A stretch of 64,000 bases of DNA, taken from positions 3,121 to 67,120 of the forward strand of contig CAMUFL010000007.1 of the NCBI GenBank assembly GCA_947088155.1. The letters are read 5' to 3'. Source of the stretch: an uncultured Gardnerella sp. GTDB lineage: Bacteria > Actinomycetota > Actinomycetes > Actinomycetales > Bifidobacteriaceae. Below are positions 16,125-24,818 of the stretch, piece after piece. The translations under genes and the position numbers were made by a program. Numbering within the stretch: the first letter of the stretch is position 1; each line of letters opens with the position of its first letter. Under the pieces are notes generated by a model. The model was given only the letters and a program-made list of their open reading frames with translations. It did no database searches and had not been told where the DNA came from.

Positions 16125-18719
16125 CTAACAACATTTACTATTATAGCGCGATTGAGTAACAGTATCCCGCCAAAAAGTTAGCAGCACAAAGCAAAACGCG
16201 AAAGCCAACGGAAGCATATGCCGCTCAAAATTATTCGCAGGAGCCATAATCATCACTCCCACAAGCAACGCAAGCGGAATATGCCAAAGCACAGTGCGCC
16301 AGCGACGAAGCACAATTTCTGCAACGCCAATCATAAGCGTAAAAATCACAAAAGTATTGCCGTGAATTGGCCAGCTTACAACCGGCACGTCGCTAAAAGT
16401 GCTAATTGACGAAGCTAATTGCGAGCGCCACTGCGGATTCCAATACTTAATCCATTCGGAATTGTGAATATTATCCGTGTCAATATAGTATTCAGGGCCA
16501 ACGTAAGGGCGGTCAAAAATGTCGAAATAGCCGTAGGTTTTTGCAAGAAAAGCGTCGGTTGCAACGAGCGGACTATGCGTAACAATCTGCCACCAAGCAA
16601 GATTAAGCTTTTTAATATTGTCGCGCGTAACGTAACGCCAACGATAGCTGACTTTTTTCGACTGCAATCCGGAAGATTTCACAGGGTCGGCATCGTAAGG
16701 TTTATAAGCTTCGGCTGTTTGGTCGAGGTTAAAAATAGGGGCGATAATGCGTTTTGCGCTTTTAGGGATGCTGTGCGGGTCTAGCTTAGCAACGCGCGCA
16801 ATTTGCTGCAACTGAATGCCGCGGCTTTCAATAGGATCGCCGTTAATAATCGCGCCGCTTGAAATAAGAAGAAGCAGCGCGCCGTGAATAATAATCGTTG
16901 GAAGAAGAAGGGCGCAAAGCCACAAGCGCCAACGTTTGCGCTCAAATATAAGCAAAAGCACGCATTGTATTAGCAAAATGTACCACGCATATTTTGCGGC
17001 AATAAGCATAACGCAGACGGAAATAATAAGCTCTAAAACGGTGTGCCAGCGGAGTTTTTGTGGGGAAGATGCGGTTTTGGTGGAAGTTTTTGCGGAAGTT
17101 GCGGAAACTGCGCAATTTTTAGTTTGACTAATTTCGTAATTTATGCCGAACCACCAAAGAAAAGCAAAAGCAAAAAGCGGTGATTTTGTAAGCGCAATAG
17201 TTGAGCACACAATCAGCGGATTAAGCAGAAACATTACGATTACTGCAAATCTTGCAAAAAGCGGAGTTGATTGCGCGGCTGTTGATTGCGCGGCTGTTGA
17301 TTGCGAATCTAACTTTTGTGCGTCTACTTTTTGCGAATCTAACTTTTGTGCGTCTACTTTTTGCGAATCTAACTTTGCGCATTTAAGCCACGAACGATTC
17401 AAAAAACGGTTAGCAGTAGCGGCAGCGCACCAAGCGGCAAACACGAATTGCGCAAACGCAAGAAGTACAATTCCGGCATCGTTGGAATCGGTAAAATAGC
17501 GCGAAACTGCGGTTATGGCACCGTAAATAACAGTTAAAACAATATTGTGCTGATCGGTTAAATATGTTGGTTTAGAAGGCCAAAGGTAGTGCGCGGTTGG
17601 GTAAATATCCATTGGCACGAAGCTAAAGAAGCCAATATAAGGCTGCTCAAGGCCGGTGACCTTGTTCCAAGCCCAACTGTATTCGCGGATTTGCGAGCAA
17701 ATGTCGGCGCCGTACGCAGCTAGGAGCGTAACCGGAGCCCAAAGCCAGCCTAGGAAAAAAGTTAGGAGAAGATTTCGGCGATTTCGCGTGGAATGCTTAA
17801 TAAACCAGCGTGCAGCGTTAGAAAAATGCTTTGCGAAAGTGCGTATTAAGCGGTGGGTTGCGCGAGTGTGGCGCTTTTTGAGTTTGGTGGTTTCGGTTTT
17901 GCGCTTTTCGGATTTGCTTTCTTGGGATTTGCTTTTTTCTGTTTTGCGCTTTTTGCTAAAAATCGACTTAACCCACGCACCAAAACGGCTGTATTGTTTA
18001 GGAAAAGCCGCATGTTTTCCGTAATAAATAATCGTCCACAAAATAATTGCGTATATTGCAAACGCGGCAACAAAAATCAGCGCATTAATCCAAGAAAAAT
18101 CGGCAATCGAACCTAAATGAACCTTAATGTCTTGGTTGCGAAAGATTGGGCCGAGGCTTGTGCAAAGTGCAAGAATCAAGCAAAGTATTGCTGAAAGTGC
18201 AGTGCATGTTATGCGAGAAATTCCCGGCGTTTGTAGCTGCTTCAGTCGATTTTTGGAACATTTGCCGGAGATTTTCCTGGTTTTGTCGCTGCTTTGGCTG
18301 GTTTGTGGAACATTTTCCGTGTAATTTTCTGGCGTTTGTCGCTGTGTTGGCTGGTTTGTGGAACATTTGCCGTGTAATTTTCCGGCGTTTGTCGCTGCTT
18401 CAGTCGATTTTTGGAACATTTGCCGGAAAATTCCCGGCGTTTGTAGCTGCTTCAGTCGATTTTTGGAACATTTGCCGGAGATTTTCCTGGTTTTGTCGCT
18501 GCTTTGGCTGGTTTGTGGAACATTTTCCGTGTAATTTTCTGGCGTTTGTCGCTGTGTTGGCTGGTTTGTGGAACATTTTCCGTGTAATTTTCTGGCGTTT
18601 GTCGCTGTTTTGGCAGATTTGATTGAGTTGCAGGATTCGCAGGTTTCGTTGGTTTCGTTGTATTCGCTACGCGTGCTACGTGCGTCATTTGTGCTACGTG
18701 CGTTACGTGCGCTATTCAT
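16125..18719 (-). CDS. Large polytopic membrane protein (DUF6020-like) with a repeat-encoded N-terminus
   Basis: An 864-residue protein with about ten or more membrane segments, for example TALSAILCLILALCTSLG, INALIFVAAFAIYAIILWTI and VFVIFTLMIGV-like helices near the end. The ESRGIQLQQIARVAKLDP stretch and the overall layout fit DUF6020-type putative glycosyltransferase-like proteins; the reaction is unknown. ATG 18719 was chosen because AGGTG lies 7 bp upstream; ATG 18758 has none. Residues of about 36-169 are translated from tandem R1 repeats with a 70-residue (210-bp) higher-order period (KLHGKCSTNQPTQRQ, KISGKCSKNRLKQLQ). A later tract repeats LDSQKVDAQK. No start codon was found between the R1 tract and the first helix. 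Confidence 0.75.
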   Translation of the reverse strand: MNSARNARSTNDARSTRSEYNETNETCESCNSIKSAKTATNARKLHGKCSTNQPTQRQTPENYTENVPQTSQSSDKTRKISGKCSKNRLKQLQTPGIFRQMFQKSTEAATNAGKLHGKCSTNQPTQRQTPENYTENVPQTSQSSDKTRKISGKCSKNRLKQLQTPGISRITCTALSAILCLILALCTSLGPIFRNQDIKVHLGSIADFSWINALIFVAAFAIYAIILWTIIYYGKHAAFPKQYSRFGAWVKSIFSKKRKTEKSKSQESKSEKRKTETTKLKKRHTRATHRLIRTFAKHFSNAARWFIKHSTRNRRNLLLTFFLGWLWAPVTLLAAYGADICSQIREYSWAWNKVTGLEQPYIGFFSFVPMDIYPTAHYLWPSKPTYLTDQHNIVLTVIYGAITAVSRYFTDSNDAGIVLLAFAQFVFAAWCAAATANRFLNRSWLKCAKLDSQKVDAQKLDSQKVDAQKLDSQSTAAQSTAAQSTPLFARFAVIVMFLLNPLIVCSTIALTKSPLFAFAFLWWFGINYEISQTKNCAVSATSAKTSTKTASSPQKLRWHTVLELIISVCVMLIAAKYAWYILLIQCVLLLIFERKRWRLWLCALLLPTIIIHGALLLLISSGAIINGDPIESRGIQLQQIARVAKLDPHSIPKSAKRIIAPIFNLDQTAEAYKPYDADPVKSSGLQSKKVSYRWRYVTRDNIKKLNLAWWQIVTHSPLVATDAFLAKTYGYFDIFDRPYVGPEYYIDTDNIHNSEWIKYWNPQWRSQLASSISTFSDVPVVSWPIHGNTFVIFTLMIGVAEIVLRRWRTVLWHIPLALLVGVMIMAPANNFERHMLPLAFAFCFVLLTFWRDTVTQSRYNSKCC
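18212..18612. repeat. R1 array inside the DUF6020-like reading frame
   Basis: Between seven and eight R1 units of about 53 bp lie here, arranged as a higher-order repeat of about 210 bp present nearly twice. The array is open in the minus-strand frame of the membrane protein, although the same family is intergenic everywhere else in the window. Confidence 0.85.
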
Positions 18720-18835
18720 AATCAACACCTGCTTAAAAAATTTAATAAAACTGCACATATGCTCATAAAAACTGACTTATCGACACAGTCGAAGCAACCA
18801 GAGCATAAGCACATAATCTGATGTAAATTATACAT

Positions 18836-19762
18836 ATGACTACTTTTTCTTCGCAAAGTGTGGCATCATTGCCGCGTACATCGTCTGCAGCGGATTCCAC
18901 AATTCTTTTCGATATTACTGATTCTACGCAAAATATTGCGCGAGAAATGATACAAAATCACAAAATTTCCGACAGAGCCGACGGAAAGCCGCCAATTTAC
19001 GCAATCGCAGCAAACTCGCAAACAGCAGGACGCGGCAGACTCGGGCGCGCGTGGGTGAGTAGGCCGGGAGAAAGTTTCCTAGTATCCTTCGTAACTTTGC
19101 TGCCAAAAACGATTGTTATGGACGAAAATCGAAACGGATGGTTGCCAATAATTGCAGGGCTTTCGGCGCGAGATGCGCTGCTGGAAACCTTCAAAGAGTG
19201 CGGAAGTGAGCCGATGCACGGCAACGAATGTGTGCTAAAACTCAAGTGGCCGAACGACGTATTTTTGCACGACTGCAAAGAAGGCGGAATTTTAACGGAA
19301 ATCGTGGCGGTGCCGGATCGAAGCGACGTTGTTGGAGTGGTTTTTGGAATCGGATTGAATCTCAACGTGCCGCAAGAAGTGCTGCCGATTAAAATGGCAA
19401 CTTCGCTGCAAATGCACATGACTGCGCTGCCGGAAGCGGAAGAATTGAGAGACAGGATTGCGGCGAAAATCGTTGATAGATTGCGCTCGCGACTGTGCGA
19501 TTTTATGCGCGATATTAAGTGTGATATTAAGCGCGACTACGCAAGTAATTGCGCCGGTTTGCTTAAGGAGCTAAGCGACGTGTGCTGGACGCTTGGTCGC
19601 GAAGTGAATGTGCATCCGGTTGACGGGCGCGTGGTGACTGGAACGGCTGTGCGCATTGGGGAAGATGCTTCGCTTACGATTCGGGAAGATTCCGGCGAGG
19701 AGATTGTGGTTAAAAGCGGCGATGTGCAAGCCGTTGCGTATGAAGCGCGACGACCTGCTTGA
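18836..19762 (+). CDS. birA: Biotin-[acetyl-CoA carboxylase] ligase
   Basis: A 308-residue biotin protein ligase that activates biotin with ATP and attaches it to the carrier lysine of the carboxylase encoded downstream. The biotin/ATP-binding GRGRLGRAW is at 65-73 and KWPNDV at 137-142, followed by GGILTEI and GIGLNLNV. There is no N-terminal winged helix, so it should not act as a repressor. No ribosome binding site precedes ATG 18836. A possible extended -10 (TGATGTAAATT) ends 10 bp upstream, consistent with a nearly leaderless transcript. The C-terminal ARRPA and the stop lie within the R3 element. Confidence 0.93.
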   Translation: MTTFSSQSVASLPRTSSAADSTILFDITDSTQNIAREMIQNHKISDRADGKPPIYAIAANSQTAGRGRLGRAWVSRPGESFLVSFVTLLPKTIVMDENRNGWLPIIAGLSARDALLETFKECGSEPMHGNECVLKLKWPNDVFLHDCKEGGILTEIVAVPDRSDVVGVVFGIGLNLNVPQEVLPIKMATSLQMHMTALPEAEELRDRIAAKIVDRLRSRLCDFMRDIKCDIKRDYASNCAGLLKELSDVCWTLGREVNVHPVDGRVVTGTAVRIGEDASLTIREDSGEEIVVKSGDVQAVAYEARRPA

Positions 19763-19964
19763 GCGCTGCGATTTAGCGCGCGAAAGCAATTCGGAGCGCC
19801 GAGCTTGCTCAGGGTTGAAAGCACGGTGTGCTTTCAACGCAAGCGAGGTCTGCCTGCGTCAATAAAGACGCAGGCAGGGCAGGTTAGTGTGACTGTGCTT
19901 TAGAAATTAGGTTGTGTTTTGTGTGCGCTGACGACCTGCTTGAGCGCTGCGATTTAGCGCGCGA
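19745..19964 (+). repeat. R3 element, copy 2, ending birA
   Basis: Direct copies of a segment containing TGAGCGCTGCGATTTAGCGC occur at both ends (19745-19782 and 19930-19964). Inside are a CTCGG-like hairpin, GAAAGCAC/GTGCTTTC (about 19816-19840) and CTGCCTGCGTC/GACGCAGGCAG (about 19851-19877), the same hairpins in the same order as copy 1. The birA stop codon (19760-19762) falls in the first terminal repeat. A lone terminal segment in the opposite orientation is at about 20195-20226. Confidence 0.85.
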
Positions 19965-20248
19965 CAACAAACGCCGGGAAAATTCCCGGTGTTTGTCGCT
20001 GTTTTGACAGTTTTATGAAACATTTGCCGGAATTTTACCTCGTGTTTGTGGACTTGGGTTGGGTGCATGTACACAAAAGCGCGCATGGTTCCTCGGATTT
20101 GTGGACTTGGGTTGGGTGCATGTACACAAAAGCGCGCATAGTTCCTCGGATTTGTGGACTTGGGTTGGTTGTAACGCCTCGCGCGGATTACGCGCGCGCT
20201 GTGCTGCGCTCAGGCAGGTCGTCGCGCAAATGCGCGGTAACCTTATAC
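19965..20248. repeat. R1 unit, R5 53-bp triple repeat and a lone R3 end
   Basis: After one R1 unit (19968-20044) a separate 53-bp unit, R5, begins at 20045 and repeats at 20098 and, partly, at 20151. Each full unit contains GTGCATGTACAC, a palindrome, and AAAGCGCGCA. The two full copies differ at one base. A lone R3 end follows (about 20195-20226). No gene is credible here; the open frames across it are repeat translations. Confidence 0.75.
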
Positions 20249-20292
20249 AAAACGACATTTCCTTTACGTTGTTGCAAAGGAAATGTCGTTTT
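20249..20292. terminator. Perfect 17-bp hairpin (R2 type) after bioY
   Basis: AAAACGACATTTCCTTT is perfectly complementary to AAAGGAAATGTCGTTTT across a 10-base loop. With A and T runs on both sides it could stop transcription from either strand and would end the bioY transcript, whose stop codon lies 72 bp away. A second R2 hairpin (TTTTCTTTACA/TGTAAAGAAAA) is at about 20310-20337. Confidence 0.65.
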
Positions 20293-20363
20293 TCTGCGGT
20301 ATTTCGTTATTTTCTTTACAGTCGTGTAAAGAAAATGTCGTTTTTTGCTATATGAAGTTTCCG

Positions 20364-21017
20364 TTACGCGCGCTTTTTGTTAAGTGCGTTGTACAAGCCG
20401 GAGCAAGCCGCGCTCGCAACGAAAGCCTTAATCAAATCGCCAATCATGAAGATAATCAAGGTTGCGGCAGCAGTCGAAAGTGGCATGCCGGTAAGCAAGC
20501 TCTGACCGAAAATGCCGAATGCGTAAATCACAATCGTGCCAATTATGGAAGCAACTGCGTAAGTGCTAAAGCGTGCGAAAGTCTTCTTAAACGAGCGTTC
20601 CGGCATCATTGCGTCAAGAGCAATGTCAAATACGCGCTTCAAGGCGGCAGTAGCGGCAACGCCAAAAATAAAACCAACAAGGAAGCCTGCAGTAGGGCCA
20701 ACGAATACAGCCCATCCGCCCTTAAATCCAGCGAAAACAGGCAGGCCTGCAGCACCCAAAGCAAGATACATCACAACGGAAGCAACGCCCTTGCGCCAGC
20801 TCAAAGTCAAACCAATAATGCACAAAACAAGAGTTTGCAAGGTGATTGGCACAGGCGTAATAGGAAGATAAATTGCGCCTGCCATAGTCGAAAGCGCCAA
20901 AAGCACAGTGAGAAGAACCGGCTTAGCGAGCCAAGTTGCGGCCGCTTTTACTTTACTAACGGTTGCATTAGATGTTGCGGTTGCAGTTGTTGCATTATTC
21001 TGATTCATGTTAGTCAT
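20364..21017 (-). CDS. bioY: Biotin transporter substrate-binding component BioY
   Basis: A 217-residue membrane protein, the S component that captures biotin for an ECF-type importer. After a Thr/Ala-rich N-terminus there are about six hydrophobic helices with the conserved PITPVPITLQTL, GPTAGFLVGF and GMPLSTAAATL-type segments of BioY. No ATPase or T component is encoded nearby, so it probably uses shared ECF machinery. AGAAGG lies 5 bp before ATG 21017. It is divergent from the carboxylase subunit gene, linking biotin supply to malonyl-CoA production. Confidence 0.92.
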   Translation of the reverse strand: MTNMNQNNATTATATSNATVSKVKAAATWLAKPVLLTVLLALSTMAGAIYLPITPVPITLQTLVLCIIGLTLSWRKGVASVVMYLALGAAGLPVFAGFKGGWAVFVGPTAGFLVGFIFGVAATAALKRVFDIALDAMMPERSFKKTFARFSTYAVASIIGTIVIYAFGIFGQSLLTGMPLSTAAATLIIFMIGDLIKAFVASAACSGLYNALNKKRA

Positions 21018-21054
21018 GAAAACCTTCTTTTGGTTATTACCGGTTTGGCGATAG

Positions 21055-21084
21055 ATTATCCGTAACTTAAAGTTGATAACTCAA
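21055..21084 (-). promoter_or_regulatory. Probable bioY promoter
   Basis: On the minus strand TTGAGT (21084-21079) and GATAAT (21060-21055) are separated by 18 bp, about 37 bp before the bioY start. The spacer includes the near-palindrome AACTTTAAGTT, which might be an operator. The regulator is unknown. Confidence 0.45.
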
Positions 21085-21228
21085 GCCTTTGCCGGCTGTT
21101 TTCCGTTTCGTTAATCACATTACGTGCCATAAAAATCATGTGCATTGGAGAAGTGTACAAAATTTTGCGCAAGCTTTTGTGTATGTCGGCTCATACGCAA
21201 ACGCGACTTTTCTAATATCTTGTAACGT

Positions 21229-23181
21229 ATGGTTACGAATATCAAAAAAATTCTCATCGCTAATCGCGGTGAAATCGCCTTGCGAGTTATTCGCACGGCT
21301 CACGAAATGGGCATTTCTACCGTTGCAATTTACGCGCCGACTGATCGAAACGCGCAGTTTGTAGAAATGGCAGACGAAGCGTACGCACTTTCTGGAGACA
21401 CGTATCGCGATACTTATTTAAACGAAGACGCAATTCTTGACATTATTAAAAGAAGCGGCACGGATGCTGTTCACCCGGGGTATGGTTTCCTTTCGGAAGT
21501 TGCGTCTTTTGCGAAGAAAGTCAACGATGCTGGCGTTATTTGGATTGGCCCGCGCCCGGAAGCGCTTATTGATTTGGGAGACAAGATTACGGCTCGCCGC
21601 GTGGCAGTTCGCGCGAAAGTGCCGCCAGTTCCAGGCATTTCGGAGCCTGTAAAAGATATTCGAGAACTTTTGACTTTTGCGCAAACGCACGGCTATCCGG
21701 TGATGATGAAGCGCACGGATGGCGGCGGCGGACGCGGTATTACAGTCGTTCGTAACGACGACGAGTTGCGCGGCTTTTATATGAATCACGACGCTTTACA
21801 AGGCGGCGACTTAGACGAATATTTTATTGAGCGTTTTATTGACAAAGCTCGCCACGTAGAAACGCAGTGCGGCCGCGACGCTCACGGAAATTTCACCGTA
21901 TATTCCACGCGCGATTGCTCGGTGCAGCGCCGAAACCAAAAGCTGGTTGAGGAAGCTCCTGCACCGTTCTTGACTGACGATGAAAAAGATCAGCTTTACC
22001 GATATTCTCGTAACCTATTTGAAGCTGTTGACTACGTTGGTCTTGGCACGTGCGAATATATGGTGACTTCTCAGCATAAAGTCTACTTCTTGGAAGTTAA
22101 TCCGCGATTGCAAGTTGAGCACACGGTTAGTGAGGAAGTTAGTGGACTTGATTTAGTGCGAGAACAGCTCAATATTGCTGACGGCGGCGAGTTGATTAAG
22201 GATCCAGAACCTCGCGGACACAGCTTCGAGCTTCGCATTACTTCGGAAGATCCTGCTACGAATTTGACTCCAAGTTCCGGCACTTTGACGAAAATAAAGT
22301 GGCCTTCCGGTCCTGGTATTCGCGTCGATTTTGGTGTTGAAGTTGGCGATAATATTTCGCCAAAATTCGATTCGATGATGGGCAAGCTTATTATTACTGC
22401 GCAAAGTCGCGAAACTGCTGTCGCTCGCGTGCGTCGCGCTTTGAAGGAACTTTGTATTGAGGGCGTGCCAACTCCAGCAAAACTTTTTGAGCAGATTTTT
22501 AACGACCCTGAGTTTACTGCGGAAAATCACAGTTTTGACGTGTCTACTAAGTGGATGGAACGCAAGTATTTGAACCGAGTTCCTGCAGCTTCCTTGGGCG
22601 GTCAGCCGGCTTCGCTTGTTTCTGGAAAGTCTGCGGATGAATCCGAAAATAAGCAGCCTGCAATGGAATCCTTCATTATTGAGGTTGATAATAAGCGCGT
22701 AAAGCTTACGATTCCGCAAGATATTGTTGATAATTTGACTGGCTCGGCGCGAGTTCGTAGCGTTTCTAGAGCTTCGCAGCCTTTGCGCGGACGTTCGCTT
22801 CGCGGAAGTACTCACAAATCTGAAGAACAAAAGCAGATTCCTGGCGTAATTGCAGCGCCTATGCAAGCTGTTATTACGCGCGTGAATGTGGCTGAAGGCC
22901 AGCAGGTTGCCAAGGGTGATTTGCTTGTGGTGCTTGAGTCTATGAAAATGGAAAATTACGTTTACGCTCCTGCAGCTGGTACTGTTACTGGAATTTTTGT
23001 GGGGCCTGGTGACGGCGTGGAATCGGGCGCAAAGCTTGTGACGATTGATCTTGCTGGAGATAAAAGCGCGGATAAAAGCGCGGATAAAAGCGCGGATAAG
23101 TCTTCCGAATCTTCTGAATCTTCCGAAAGTGCAAAATCTTCCGAAAAATCTTCTGAAAAGTCGCAAGGAGAGCAAAAATAA
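21229..23181 (+). CDS. accC: Acyl-CoA carboxylase alpha subunit: biotin carboxylase and biotin carrier
   Basis: A 650-residue protein that carboxylates its own biotin using ATP and bicarbonate, the first half-reaction of malonyl-CoA synthesis. The N-terminal domain starts KKILIANRGEIALRVIR and shows VHPGYGFLSE, the ATP-grasp KRTDGGGGRGI and LEVNPRLQVEH. The carrier domain has the biotin site ESMKMEN with K573. Beyond it is an unusual 40-residue Ser/Lys/Glu tail with DKSA repeated from a 12-bp unit. The stop overlaps the next start (TAATG). No clear ribosome binding site precedes ATG 21229. Confidence 0.95.
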   Translation: MVTNIKKILIANRGEIALRVIRTAHEMGISTVAIYAPTDRNAQFVEMADEAYALSGDTYRDTYLNEDAILDIIKRSGTDAVHPGYGFLSEVASFAKKVNDAGVIWIGPRPEALIDLGDKITARRVAVRAKVPPVPGISEPVKDIRELLTFAQTHGYPVMMKRTDGGGGRGITVVRNDDELRGFYMNHDALQGGDLDEYFIERFIDKARHVETQCGRDAHGNFTVYSTRDCSVQRRNQKLVEEAPAPFLTDDEKDQLYRYSRNLFEAVDYVGLGTCEYMVTSQHKVYFLEVNPRLQVEHTVSEEVSGLDLVREQLNIADGGELIKDPEPRGHSFELRITSEDPATNLTPSSGTLTKIKWPSGPGIRVDFGVEVGDNISPKFDSMMGKLIITAQSRETAVARVRRALKELCIEGVPTPAKLFEQIFNDPEFTAENHSFDVSTKWMERKYLNRVPAASLGGQPASLVSGKSADESENKQPAMESFIIEVDNKRVKLTIPQDIVDNLTGSARVRSVSRASQPLRGRSLRGSTHKSEEQKQIPGVIAAPMQAVITRVNVAEGQQVAKGDLLVVLESMKMENYVYAPAAGTVTGIFVGPGDGVESGAKLVTIDLAGDKSADKSADKSADKSSESSESSESAKSSEKSSEKSQGEQK

Positions 23182-24818
23182 TGAGCGCTTTATTGCAAGA
23201 TAAAACAAAAATTTCGGAAAAAACTGCTTCTAGCAATTCTTCTAGCAACGCAACTGACGCAGCAAACTTGCAGCCTCGTCGCGGAAAAGCAGCCGTTCAG
23301 CACGCAGCGCAACTTGCTCGTGACGCAGAACAAAAAGCTTTAGAGCGACAGCACGCAAAAGGAAAATCAACTGCAAGAGAGCGTCTCGACTTGCTTTTTG
23401 ACACCGGCTCCTTCGTGGAAATTGGCCGCTTTAACGGCGGTGACATAAACAACGACGTTGCCGGATGCGCTGTAATCACCGGCTTTGGCGAAGTTTATGG
23501 AAGAAAAGTTGCAGTTTACGCTCAAGACTTTTCTGTGCGCGGCGGAACTTTAGGTAAAGCAGAAGGTGAGAAAATCTGCCATCTTTTGGACATGGCTGTT
23601 GCGCTTCGCGTGCCAGTTGTGGCAGTAATTGATTCCGGCGGCGCTCGCATTCAGGAAGGCGTTAGCGCGCTTATGCAATACGGTCGCATCTTCAAAAAAA
23701 CTTGCGAAGCAAGCGGCTTAATTCCGCAAATCTCGCTTATTTTAGGCCCTTGCGCTGGTGGCGCTGTGTATTGCCCTGCGTTGACTGATTTTATTATTAT
23801 GACGCGCGAACATTCGAACATGTTCGTAACTGGCCCGGATGTTGTTAAAGCTGCAACAGGCGAGGCAATTAGCATGGACGATTTGGGCGGCGGTCTTGTG
23901 CATAACGCAACTTCTGGCGTCGCACACTATTTGGGCGAAGATGAAGCGGACGCAATCGACTACGCTCGCACAATTCTCGCTTACCTGCCGTCTAGTTGCG
24001 AAGTTGATCCTCCAACTTTTGCGTATGCTGCAACGCGCGCGGATCGCGAAACTGCTCGCGAGTTGGCAAGTATTGTGCCAGATAACGACCGCCAGCCTTA
24101 CGATGTGCTCGACGTGATTCGCAGGATTGTTGATTACGGCGAGTTTGTGCAAGTGCAGGAATTGTATGCTGCTTCTGCAGTGGTTGGTTTTGCTTGCATT
24201 GAGGGGCATCCGGTTGGAATCGTGGCAAATCAGCCGAAAGTAAACGCTGGTATTTTGGACGTAAATTCTTCCGAAAAAGTAGCGCGATTTGTGCGATTGT
24301 GCGATGCATTTAATTTGCCGGTTGTGACTTTGGTTGATACCCCAGGCTACAAGCCGGGTTCTGACCAGGAGCACGCTGGAATTATTCGAAGGGGCGCGAA
24401 GGTGATTTACGCGTACGCGAATGCGCAAGTGCCGCTTGTTACGGTGATTTTGCGTAAGGCTTTCGGCGGAGCTTACATTGTGATGGGTTCGAAGTCGATG
24501 GGTGCGGACGTGAATTACGCGTGGCCAACCAGTCAGATTGCAGTTTTGGGTGCTCAAGGAGCTGTGAATATTATTCACCGCAAGGATTTGCAAAAAGCGA
24601 AGGAGCGTGGACAAGACGTTGCGGCTCTTCGAAAGCAGCTGGTTGACGAATATGAAGCAACTACTGTGAATGCAAATCTTTCGCTGGAAACTGGTCAGAT
24701 TGACGCAATGATTGATCCGGAGCAAACTCGCGATATGATTGCCGGCTCGTTGAAGCTTTTGCGCAGTAAAAAGCGCGTTTCGAGAACTGGCAAGCATCAC
24801 GGAAATCAGCCAATGTAG
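23181..24818 (+). CDS. accD: Acyl-CoA carboxylase beta subunit (carboxyltransferase)
   Basis: A 545-residue carboxyltransferase that moves the carboxyl group from biotin to acetyl-CoA or propionyl-CoA. Typical segments are AKGKSTARERLDLLFDTGSFVEIG, the oxyanion-forming DSGGARIQEGV, GPCAGGAVY and, in the C-terminal half, TLVDTPGYKPG with AFGGAYIVMGSKSMGAD. It overlaps the alpha subunit gene by one base, so the two are translationally coupled. The 40 N-terminal residues are Ser/Asn-rich. The 118-bp gap to fas contains 11-bp AGAAATCTGT repeats. Confidence 0.95.
   Translation: MSALLQDKTKISEKTASSNSSSNATDAANLQPRRGKAAVQHAAQLARDAEQKALERQHAKGKSTARERLDLLFDTGSFVEIGRFNGGDINNDVAGCAVITGFGEVYGRKVAVYAQDFSVRGGTLGKAEGEKICHLLDMAVALRVPVVAVIDSGGARIQEGVSALMQYGRIFKKTCEASGLIPQISLILGPCAGGAVYCPALTDFIIMTREHSNMFVTGPDVVKAATGEAISMDDLGGGLVHNATSGVAHYLGEDEADAIDYARTILAYLPSSCEVDPPTFAYAATRADRETARELASIVPDNDRQPYDVLDVIRRIVDYGEFVQVQELYAASAVVGFACIEGHPVGIVANQPKVNAGILDVNSSEKVARFVRLCDAFNLPVVTLVDTPGYKPGSDQEHAGIIRRGAKVIYAYANAQVPLVTVILRKAFGGAYIVMGSKSMGADVNYAWPTSQIAVLGAQGAVNIIHRKDLQKAKERGQDVAALRKQLVDEYEATTVNANLSLETGQIDAMIDPEQTRDMIAGSLKLLRSKKRVSRTGKHHGNQPM

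Noticed and set aside
18212..18612. CRISPR-like array, given regular units of about 53 bp
   Set aside because: Every part of the unit is conserved between copies, so there are no unique spacers, the array lies in a reading frame, and no cas genes are present.
20015..20355. Two overlapping frames of about 100 codons in the bioY downstream region
   Set aside because: They are translations of R5 and R2 repeats, with no ribosome binding site and no family resemblance.
20283..21065. A 260-codon plus-strand frame over bioY
   Set aside because: It is antisense to BioY and begins in an R2 repeat; the composition is not protein-like.
21061..21078. BirA-type operator between bioY and the carboxylase gene
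   Set aside because: Only a short near-palindrome is present, it does not match the long spaced BirA operator, and the BirA here lacks a DNA-binding domain.
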